Below are positions 1-11,300 of a stretch of 64,000 bases of DNA, in pieces; positions within the stretch are counted from its first letter, which is position 1; every line of letters starts with the position of its first letter. A model generated the notes under the pieces. The model did not search any database. It worked only from the letters and a program-made list of their open reading frames with translations, and was not told the DNA's origin. This DNA is from Mastigias papua (taxonomy: Eukaryota > Cnidaria > Scyphozoa > Rhizostomeae > Mastigiidae), in NCBI GenBank assembly GCA_964019165.1, contig OZ025267.1, forward strand, positions 3,702,150 through 3,766,149. The letters are read 5' to 3'. The position numbers and the translations under genes are program-made.

Positions 1-225
1 TATTATATATTTGCAACTTTTCGTATTATATATATTCGACACTTTTCGTATTATATATTTGCAACTTTTCGTATTATATATTTGCAACTTTTCGTATTAT
101 ATATTTGCAACTTTTCATATTATATTTTTGCAACTTTTCGTATTATATATTCGACACTCTTCGTATTATATATTTGCAACTTCGTATTATAAAATCTCAT
201 TTTCGCATTATAAAATTAGGTTATA
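1..225. repeat. AT-rich 23-bp tandem array
   Basis: About nine units of 21-25 bp of the form TATTATATATTTGCAACTTTTCG, two carrying the variant TTCGACAC. The array runs off the left edge. Order decays toward 225. The 80-codon frame across it is a by-product of the repeat. Confidence 0.93.
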
Positions 226-2000
226 TATTAAAAAATTTATGTTCGTATTGTAAATAATAGATTCGTATTTTTTTACCTTTTGGCGCGCCATAACATATAG
301 CCCAATGCACGAAAAATTATGTTTAAAACGACAGAACTTGCATGAGGTACTCCCACTAAACGCCCACTAAACGGCGAAGGCAAAAATATAAAATCGCGAC
401 CGCTTACCGCACCTTTTCCTGGACCTAAAAGGGAGCTCGATTGTCTGGCCTATATGAGATCCGCCGTTCACAATACTCCAACATCGCACGAGACACTACT
501 TCTATTCAATATCTAAACATTTTTCAACAAAGGCAACGACTGCAAAAATTTACCTCTATTTGCAAATGGAATGCACAATCTATATATAACTGATACAAAT
601 TAAGCCTCACTTTGAAAAGAGCCCCGTCAAGACAACTGTTAGGAAACTTTCGAAATGCTGGACCTATTCTCATATGGAAAACATAAGTATGTATAGAATT
701 TGCCTCAAATTCATTTTCCCACATTATTCTCTGATATCTTTTTCTGTGTTTATCGCGAAGGAAGAAAAAATCAGCAAGGGGTACGGCGAACGTGTTCTAC
801 TGCGTCAAGTCGTTGCCCTGGAATTCACTTCCGCTTAAAAGAACCGGACGAGAAATGCGAAATGCCGATTATACCTCTACACTTTATCAAGTAGCGGTAT
901 ATATGATAACTACAGCATATTCTTCGCAACATCAAAAACATGAGTTGACTATCACCAACAATGACCAGCAGAACAAATCACTTATGGCAAGACGATCTTT
1001 GGTCCTGAACTCACTCAACGTTCTTACATTTCATAGGCATTGAGGGGGTGACGGACAACCCATCATGGGCGGTGGAGCCATGGGGCTGGCAGTACTACAG
1101 ATCTCCATATTTTATAACACATGTACTATGGTACCCGCTTTAGCACCCTCTATACTACTGCAATCCTAATTGTCCACTCGAGCCTCCCTCCCCACGAAAA
1201 GTATTGCCCACAAAACTGCTGCCACCCCTGCCCATGCCCCCCAGTAAGGACATCCATATGAGGAGTTACTGTTGGATTTTATGGAGAAAGGGTAAATGAT
1301 GCAGTTCTTTTTGGCCAGCACCTGGCCCAAGAAGTGTTTACTACTATACTAGCAAGGCAGGTTCCAACGCTCTGTTGCTAATGAAAATCTCTAGTTTTTA
1401 ATAACTCATAGAACTGGAGACACATCTGGTGCCACTTCTCAAGGACAAAAGAAATTGCCCTAGTAGTTTACAATAAACAAGTAGTTCTCCCAAAGTAACA
1501 AAACATGTACAGTTACTTAAAACTCCTTCGACGAACTTATTTAACAATTCCTGATCACAGTCTCGATGTGTAAATGACTCCTTATTAAACTGTGTGTGAA
1601 AATGCAGTTTCATTTTCAATTCCTAAGACTTGCATGAACATCGATCCCGTTTGCTGTGGAACAGGATTTCCAAGAACTCTTTATTTTTCAGTCCGCAGAA
1701 TGACAACTGCAAGTAAGAGGAAACTTGCACTAAGCGAGACTGGATGCGAAGGTTTCTAGATGTTGCACGCGAAACGCTGCAGATTTCACACGCAAAGAAG
1801 CCAAAAGAAACTTGGGTAGAAATAGAACCAGTGGTATGGTGGCATGGGGACCAGGGGGCCATGCCCCCCCCCCTAGAGTGACTTCTGAGGGGCGCCAAAG
1901 GAACAAAATGAAGATGTGAACTGAAAAATCTGACTTTGAAAAAAAAGACTTTGCAATTGCCGCTCACACTTCGTTTGCTGCCACATCATTAAAATGGAAT
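226..2000. other. No recognisable gene
   Basis: I see no exon with family resemblance. There are short ORFs only. GC-rich low-complexity runs at about 1180-1240 and 1845-1890 resemble ends of dispersed repeats. If the AFF-like gene continues leftward, this is intron. Confidence 0.5.
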
Positions 2001-2009
2001 CGAGGTCGA

Positions 2010-2252
2010 CTGAGATGGCCCTCCACCTGGGGTCACCCTACCTTGAGCGTTTGCATGGCTTATGTAAACAAAATGCTAACCCTCCTAAGACGGTCACTCT
2101 TCCTAGATAGTAGGGTAACCCTACCCCTAAGGTGACCCTACCGGACAGGTAAACGCAACGATGAAACACAATAGAGGACGGTGACCTACTGGTAGGGTGA
2201 CCCTCCTAGGAGGGTGATCCTACCTCCATGTAAACAGGTCCTAAGAGATATC
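2010..2252. repeat. Palindrome-rich repeat unit
   Basis: The motif GGTGACCCTACC and its inverse recur many times (for example TAGGGTGACCCTCCTAGGAGGGT), and ATGTAAAC occurs near both ends. It looks like a fold-back or MITE-type insertion. I could not fix its borders or a target duplication. Confidence 0.55.
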
Positions 2253-5200
2253 CCGTCAATGGGTGGGCCCTTTGCACGTAGGAGTTTGTCCGCACGATAA
2301 CTCGCGTACATGTCTGTCTACTTTCTTATCGCAATAACACTGGGCATGTGCAGATAAAAAACGCTTTTGTGATAAAACCGCGATCAAACGTCTTGGCACT
2401 GACAATGCGTGACTGACAAAGACGGTCTAATACCAGATCACGAATAAATACAGAATCGTTTCATATTTCCATTGTTTTCCAGGAGCAAAACAATCAACAG
2501 TGAGTTAAATTGCTCGCATAAAATACGAGGAGATGACAGAAAGCCCAACCCAAACATACAAGACCAAGCATGTATACTTACTTATACAAAAACAAAATGA
2601 CAATTGGGTTCAAATGTCCGCCTATCCAACTTGGTGACCCATAAAGGACCTTATTCTGAAGGATAGCCCACCCAGCAGCTATATATTTAAAATGAATAAA
2701 TGATAAATGAAATACGATTTGTTTCAAGGTTATGGTAAATTTTTGTGCAGAATATAGCTGTTTAAATAGGTCAATGTTAAGGCAAACATCGTTTGATCTT
2801 TGTTGCACGCCAACATGGCGAGGAAATAACTCACTATACATGGGATATATCTGATATAAGTACCTAACGTGGATTCCACCCCACGCCCGGTAGAATTCAG
2901 TAGCATCGAGTCAAAGACTTAGTCAAAATATTTAACCCTAACTGTTCCAACGTTCAGAAAACAGCTTAGTTAGCGTAGACCGGGGAGGAGTTCGACCAAA
3001 TTTCACCTGATAATTTACCTATTTTGTTGGTTACGGTTTGTCACAGTCAACTCTCTCAGCGATGTTACGAATAATTTGTTGTTAATAGCAACTGTCATAT
3101 CTGTTTCCTTGTGTACTGGTGAACTGGAAAATAACGTTGGTCAAAAATAACAGTAGGTCACTTTTCTGAACGCCCGTCCCAAGCGGAATGCTCTGAGCAT
3201 ATTCCTTCGGTCAATTAACATACCATTGCTCATCGTACAAAGGTGAATTGGCGTCTGCCTGCTACAAAAATTGCTAACTATAATGCAGAGGTGTATGTAT
3301 CTATATAGGAGAAGATGATAAAATCAAACCGCGCGGAAAGCACACGTTTTCCCGGCGTACCAGGGACTGCAAAATTTCAAAGGTTTAAGACTTTGCCCAC
3401 ATTACTGTTTGCCACTATCTTTTTCTAGCAAACTGAACCTAACTTTAAGCAACTATGACACGCATTTCTCACGGCTGAAGTGGGGCCATTCACATAGTGT
3501 GCACGCACAAATTTCCAAAGATTGATCCTCCCCCCTCAATCACCCTTTCCCGTCCTTCAGAAGGGGAGTTAAACTAGGAATCCCATACCTGGATGCAGCA
3601 TGCACCGTAGGCCTAAATTAACTGAAAAAAGCTAGAAATAACAGCATACTAAAAATAAATTAAAACAACGACAACAGCAACGCATGTTGACGCACTTTAG
3701 ACTACATTAAATGCAAATATTTTCGGTGTGACAAACTTTCCGATAAATGTTTTCCGCGAATTTATTTGTCCAGAATACACAAGATTTGTTCGAAAATACT
3801 TTCGCCGAAGCTTTTTTCCGAAAGTTTATTCACTGGAAAAGTTTCGTTTTGCAAGTACTTCCTGTCTGCGTACGTACTTTCACATTCACCCCCCTCCCCC
3901 AATAGAAAACCACCACCTTATCTTTGATAGACAAGGACAGTAGATATTGTGAGCGAATGTATGTACCTAACATTCCGTATGTACACATTCCAAGGAAAGG
4001 TTACGAATGGAGCTCTAGGTTATGTAAAAATTACGAGTAGACTGGAGACTCACTTCATCTCTTTCTATTTTTCCCTTCTACTCTTCATTCATTAACCCTT
4101 TTTCCGCGGAATATCGTATTACAAGTTTAAGTATCATGTATACGTGTCATTACATGCATTTTAATTCGTAAGGAACCGAGAGCACACAAGGCGTAGTTCT
4201 AAGAGTTTCAACTGTAACCCGCCTATGAACCATTTGCTACAAAGATGATACACAATTTATACGAATTCGGCCTCTCAATTCTCGGATGTTTGCATAAATA
4301 TGAAAAATCGAAATTGAACAGTTCCTTAGGGGCTTTGTCTTTAGCAGTAAAATTTCCTTAGATATTTTGCCCTACTACACAGCTAGGTTACTTAAAAAGT
4401 GGCTCCCTACAAAACAACGCAAAAGCTTTGAGTGCATGATAACTTTAGGCCGTACATCGCCATTGCTTTTACATTGAGCATGCGCAGATCATAAAATCTG
4501 CCATAACACACTAAACAAGTCTTGATCAAATTTCTAAACACTGATAATGCAGGAAAGCCAAATATATTCAGATATTGCATAAAAACCACCTTTGAAATCT
4601 GGTTCTATGTCTATTCTTTCCCAGGGGCAAAACAGTTAATGAGTTACATTCCTCCTGCATATAATACGAGGAAACGACAGATAGTCCAGCCCAAAAGCAC
4701 AAGACATAACATGAATAATCGCGAGCCAGAAAGGCACTTGTGGTGAAGAATTGCTATCCCAATAGTCAAATCCTTACAGTAAATGAAACCGTAAATGAAA
4801 TACGATTGTCCTTTTCAAAGCAGAAAAAATAATAGAAATTTGCACATGAAATCATGCAACTAACATGCAGCCAAGCATGCCTGCTACCTGTCTGACCATA
4901 ATTCAGTGCCTTTTGTTTGCCGCAATGCATTCTGTGAAAAGTCTAGCTGACCTGCAGCAACGAATCCTAAACTCTAAAAGATAATCTGTTATTGTCTTCG
5001 GAAATAAAAGTGCTTTCGTAACAAAATTAGGCTCCACTATTGGATTAGTAGCCTGAACATATCTTCAAATGTATCTGAATCATCATAAAGCGACCAAACC
5101 ATCAACAAGCATTATGAATTCAGGGCTAAGTTCATTTATGGTGCGCACGTGATGCGGGGATTAACTTACTGATATCCTTTTAACTCTCTTAAAATTGAAA

Positions 5201-5721
5201 AGAATTACAAGGAGCACTCTGCTCATCTCTCTACTGCTACAATCTGAGCAACCAGTGCCCCTGAGCTTAAGACTTTCAGAATGTATTACAATGGGGTCGC
5301 TGTGCCTTCGTTCCATTGAGCTGGGAATGCTGTTTAGAGTATGTAACAGGGATAAGATCGTTAATCAATGGATCAGTGAAGTATCCAAGAAAAGTTCTCT
5401 CCAGCGTAACCAAAATATTAGTCAGTCTTCTAGAGTAATTCGTGAAACTTCTTACGTCAAATATTACAAATATTGATTTCAGTTTGAAACAAACGCCAGA
5501 CGTAGATCTAATACGGTGTAGTTTCAAAGTTCTTTGTTTTCTTCTACGGTGGCACCAGAGAAGGATAGCTGGGAGTGAGTGAAGGGGTGAGGATCAACCG
5601 TATGATAGCAAACAAACAATTTTTCAATCCAAATAAATTTATACTCTAGACTTGAGCTCTTGCTTCAGAGGTAAAAGGAGGTAGATAAGGCCGTAGGTTA
5701 TTCACTTCGATGAAAAGTCTA
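2253..5721. other. No recognisable gene
   Basis: This is AT-rich sequence without exon candidates that I trust. Weak donor-like sites occur on the minus strand, for example near 5167, without a supporting coding frame. Confidence 0.5.
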
Positions 5722-5921
5722 AAGGCCCATTTCCACTTACATTCGCACTTCGCATTTCGGATGCGAACTCATTGTTCCCAGTCCGTATTCTAACGTTTTG
5801 CGATGTGCGAACGTCTTGCGATGTGCGAACGTTTTGCGATGTGCGAACGTTCGGGTGTGCACTGGGAACAATAAGTTCGCATGCGAAATGCGAAATCCGA
5901 ATGTAAGTGGAAATGGACCTT
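5722..5921. mobile_element. Fold-back element with 18-bp tandem core
   Basis: The left arm AAGGCCCATTTCCACTTAC is mirrored by GTAAGTGGAAATGGACCTT at the right. The arms extend inward through GAATGTAAG and TGCGAAATGCG to CTGGGAACAAT. The loop holds three copies of an 18-bp unit (ACGTTTTGCGATGTGCGA) at about 5792-5848. This is typical of a fold-back MITE. Open frames over it are repeat artefacts. Confidence 0.85.
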
Positions 5922-6503
5922 AAGTTCTCGCCTAGAAAAGCTTTCTACACCGCGAAGTGTCTTCAGATACACGGTCTTGACCATTGAAATTCATAGCACA
6001 GATAATATCCTCTGGTGTTTCACATCTATCAAAATTCCACAACCATCCAAGAAATCCCAATTAAAACAATGATTGATACTTAAATCTAATAAGCCCTTTC
6101 AATTAACAAACTCAGCCGTGCAAAGCAAGGTGATACCAGTCGATCGATTCGCACATAATTCTATCAATGAGGGCACCCCTCCTCAGCTGAAGCAGATTTT
6201 CAGCTCTATAATTCGATCTGGAGGAGCCAATGAGAGAAAATAGCAAAAGTGATCTTCCCTGAATTAGCTATTGTAACATTTGAGACGGCCCTCTGAGCCT
6301 TCCTAAGCCAATAAAACAAATTAACATAAAAAACAAAGACCCTTCAATTTCTTCAACCATAGATCACGCAGATTAACAGGACATTATCTTTCTCTGTTGG
6401 GTTTCTATAGTACTCTAGATATTGAGACGGGCTGCAGTTTCTTTGCACGGAGCAAAAAGGGATTTAACAAAGTCCACATTTGAACAAATAACAAACCGCT
6501 TAC

Positions 6504-6531
6504 CTTATCATTTGGATCTAATGGTGATGTG
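6504..6531 (-). CDS. AFF-like gene, 28-nt microexon
   Basis: Acceptor CTTTTTACAG and donor AAG|GTAAGC bound 28 nt. The previous exon ends in AG, so the first base C completes a Ser codon and the exon reads S-TSPLDPNDK, phase 0 out. Both consensus sites and the matching phase support it. The chance of a false match is not negligible for so short a piece. Confidence 0.5.
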
Positions 6532-8223
6532 CTGTAAAAAGACAATAACATATTTTAGGGCATAATACAGAAACCAAATGCATTCATAACAATGCCATGC
6601 AGCAAAATGTAGAAATGAATGAGCTGACACTTATTATGAAAGATAACAATGTCTGGATTGTTGGTCATGATTTAGGTTAACAATAAGAGAATGTAGATGC
6701 ACTGACCAGGGGCCACCATAAGGAAAACTTAGAGTAGCCCATTTTTCAGAAAGCTATTTGAGATATCTGTAACAAAAGCAATTTGCGCCAGATGAAATGA
6801 TAGAGAGGAAGAAGATCCTGTCAAATCACAAAATAACACGCACATTCTTAGGTAAACAATTTTACATTTTTCCAGCACTGGTCTAGTTATGATATAATTC
6901 TGTTAAGCATCTATTGTCCTAAATTTCATCTAGAAAAGACGGGAATTGACAAAATGGAACGGGCTAATTTGTCATTTTAAACTGTCCAATGTTAAGTTAG
7001 AGTTACCCGTTTTGGAAAATGGAAGGCCTTAGGACAGCCCCTGGCTCTAACCAATGCGCGCTAAGTTTTAAACTTTCCTCGCAATCTCAATAACTGCAAA
7101 CTCATAGCAGTCGCTGATTGATTTTTGGCTAACCAAATTGTTAAGTTGAAGATAAAAACTATGCATTGAACAAAGATGATGATGATAATGAAGAAGACTA
7201 TAATAAAGATGAGCACAGCGATGAGGATACTGGAGATCAAGGTTATGACAATGATGATATTGAAGATGAAGATGAAGATAATGAAGACGATGATAATGAA
7301 GATGATGATGATAATGAAGATGATGATAGTGAAGATGATGATGATAATGAAGATGATGATAGTGAAGATGATGAGATTGAAGCTCATGATAGTGAAGATG
7401 ATGAGAGTGAAGATGATCAGAGTGAAGATGAATGAAGATGAATGAAAATGATGATAGTGAAGATGAGTGAAGATTATGATGAAAGTGAAAGTGATGATAA
7501 TCAAGATGAAGATGATGATGATAGTGAAGATGAAGATGATGATGATAGTGAGCATGAGTGAAGATGATGATAGCGAAAATGATGACAATGAAGAAGGTGG
7601 TAGTGAAAAAATAATGAAGATGAGGACAATAAGAATAATGAACATATTGATAATAAAGATGATGAGAATAATGGTAATGATAACAAATACCATGCTAATG
7701 AAAATGAACACGGTGATAATGAAAATACGGGCTAGAACATGCATGGAGTTCTTTGGATCAGCGCAAGATCTAACATTTACCAACAATCTATAAATGTAAC
7801 AACTTCGCAAGCAATCTGCTTTTCTGCAGCACCTAACTGTTCTTCTAGAATACAAAAATTGAAGCAATTTGCCAACAGAAATGACAAATTTTGAATATAT
7901 GCACACACAACCCCCGCACCCCACTGTAGACTGGGTCTGGGTTCAAAATTAGGGCGGATGCTGATGGCCTGTCGCAAAGGTGTCCAGAAAGGCCAGTTAG
8001 AAAAAAAAACAGCCTCATCGGCTATTGCTACGGCTTTGTCGAGTAACTGTAAGGGATAGCACAATGGATTGAGTACAGCCGATTCACTCACTTCCCTTAC
8101 ACAACTGGCAGGTGACCCACTGGGGCCAGAGGCTCCGCGAGGGGAGTAAAGGAAGAAGAGGAGGAGAAGAAGAATCAAGGTGATGATAATGAAAATGAAA
8201 ACAATAAAGAAGACGATACTGAA

Positions 8224-8262
<39 letters not shown>

Positions 8263-8269
8263 AATGATA

Positions 8270-8342
<73 letters not shown>

Positions 8343-11300
8343 CGATGATAATGATGCTGATGATGATGACTATTATGCTAGCCCATGGTTGGAGACCTCC
8401 TCGTGGTGGCAAGCGGGCACAGAGAGACTCTACCCTTAAGTTGATAGTGATTCATTTCGCGAAGATTCAGAATTGGGGCAGATGTTGATGACCTGTGGCA
8501 AACTGTCCAACCAGGCCCCTTCAGTGAAAGTCAGGCACAGCAGCTTCAGGCTGCAGCTCTGATAAGTAACTGTTGGGGTAACAGAGTGGATTGAGTGTAG
8601 CCGACTCAATCACCTCTTTTAAACAATTGATAGGCGGTCCACTGACCCCAGGGCCAGTCTCAGGCCCCGTGAGGGGCGTAACGAGAAGAAGAAGAAGAAG
8701 ATGACTATTATTATTGAAGACCAGAAATTTTGTATGTAATGATCGTGATGATTGGTGATAATGATGATTGGTGATAATGATGATTGGTGGTAATGATGAT
8801 TGGTGGTAATGATGATTGGTGGTAACGCGGAGTAATGATTATGATCAATGGTTATAATGATTGATAATGATGATTGGTAAAATGACTGGGGGTAGTGATG
8901 ATTGATGGCAATGGGGTTTGACTACTATGATTATCGATGATGACGATTGGTGATAGTAATGATCGGTGATTATGGTGATTGATGATTAATGAAGGCTTTA
9001 TTACGTTATACCTTTGCAACATCATCATGTCAAAACGAAACAAGTTCAGTATAACTCAGCTGTACCTGTTAAATGGCATCTTCAAAATAGATGGCTTAGG
9101 CTTTGACTGTGTCGTTCTACTTCTACCGACGACGACATCTCCATTACTTTGACTAGCTGATACGTTATTGAGAGGCTGGCCAGCGCGACTCTTTGGACTA
9201 ACAGGTTCCTTTTTAACAACGTTCATGCTCAGTTGTTTGCTGCCAGCCGGTGTGTTCGGTGAATTATGCTGGGGTGCATCGTTAATATTACTGGGACTTG
9301 AAGGTTCCGGCTTAATGCTGTTTCTAAGTATTGCCACACTATTCGATGCAGTATCATCTTTCAACAGTCTGACCCCATTCACGCGTGGAGCTGGCTTCGG
9401 ATTTTCGAAGATTTTCTCAAAACCAGGAATGTTGACTTCTGGAGTGCCAGGCACGTTATCTATCCCGAGGTAACGATAATCCTCACGTGTGTGAAAAGTC
9501 CCAAGCAGTTCGCGGTAATCAATCAAACCATTCTGAAAAAAAATAATCCCAATTCAAGGCCTAAAACAAACATTAATACTACGGGGGTAAAGCCAAGTGT
9601 ACATGCATATGTGGACGTTCTACCGGCCTCTAAGCAGACTGTCTTTACTTTCTATTTATCGATTTTGCATAAAGACCTTATACACATAACAAAACCGAGT
9701 ATAAGGAGGCTCCGCAAGATTGATCTTGTTAGAATAAATTTTTAACAACCTGCTAAACCAAGGAAATGTAAATGGATATCAAGATTTGCAAAACAAGATT
9801 TCGCACAACTCATAAATAATACAAGCATGCGACATAGACTTCACATAAAGGGGAGACTACTGGCCATTTCTGGGATACAATGAATTGAAACGGTAGCGGA
9901 ACGGTACTACAAGATAGCTTAGAACGTGAAACGGGCTTGCAAAAACTGACCGTCAAATGAAGGGCGTCCACAAAGCCTATTTTGTGGGGCAATCAGATCC
10001 ATAGGTGAATTGACTGAGACCTTACTAATTAAGACTTACGTTTGCAGCAAAATGCTGGACATCCAACCAGTCAGATTTTTTGCACAAGTCTGCGAACATA
10101 TCTGATTAAGCTAAAAGATTAAATGCAACCCACATCCTCTAAGTGCTATCTTCATGCAGGGAGCAAGGTGATACGACAATACATTCCTTGTGCTCTCTTT
10201 CATCTTTCCACCAGAATGGCTTACAAGTTGCACACGATCTGCCAATCACATGCTATACCCCGGGACACGTGTTTCGCATGTGACCTAAGTGCTAGGGAAT
10301 GACTAGGGTGTGCAAGAGGTCTGAATATGTCCAGGCCTAGCCCCGAGATCTTATATCATATCTTCAGATTCGAAAATTACGATACGATAGGGAAGATCAG
10401 GCCTTACCGTCTGACCCCAGTATGATAAATCAGCCTCTAGAGCATAATCCGATCCAGTGGATATGGGCATATGAGCCAATGCTAAGCATAATGTTAGCAG
10501 CAAACGCAAGGTTATTTGCAAATAACAAGAAGCTGTACATAAATGATTTTCATAGCGAAGAATGTTAATGTGCTCTTTCGCACTGAGCTATTTACGGACT
10601 CTTGGTCGCAGATAGTGCAAAACCAATATGTTAATTAGGTATTAAAGCTTGAAGGCATATCAAAAACAAAGAAAATATGGACAACACGATAACAGATAGT
10701 ATTCCAGCTTCGAAGTACACGTTGCTTTCAGTGATACCACGGGGGTAGAGGTTGGCCAATGACTGGTACAGCATAAGATAAACAATTCCCGCAGTCTTAA
10801 AAACTACCAGATCATGCCTTAAGTCTTACACTATGAAAGCACCCTAATTCAGTCCAATACCACATATCTTCAAGTTAGCCACATGAAGAATTATTTATTT
10901 TTGTTTCTGGGGGGTTGCTCATATGAGGGGGGTAATTGGAGGGGACTTGTACAATTTTCTAACACATCCCAAATAAAACTCATCTTCAAAGCTCCTTTTT
11001 CTCTATAATATAATATGAATAACTTAAATACAAGAATCAGTCGCTAACAACGCCCCAATCTTCTTCCATGATAAGGGCATATTCGAGGAGGGGGCTTGAG
11101 AACAATTTGCAGTTCTAGCATGGAGTTAATTCGAGGGATGGCTTTTTTTCAAGGGGGGGAGTAAAGTCGAGGATTTTGAGCATTTTGGTCTTACATAAAA
11201 GCAAGAGGAGACTTCCAACATTTAAAAATAAAGGTTCAGGGGCAATAGAAAAGACTGCAAATTCAAAATGGGCATACCCAAACCATGCAAAAACTCTGCT

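Noticed and set aside
1..225. CRISPR-like regular repeat array.
   Set aside because: Units are contiguous without spacers, AT-rich and in a eukaryotic context; it is a satellite.
7166..7793. Asp/Glu-rich and Met-rich frames, and the long Ile-rich minus-strand frame to 8412, as acidic protein or membrane protein genes.
   Set aside because: They are produced by GAT/GAA repeats, which leave every frame open.
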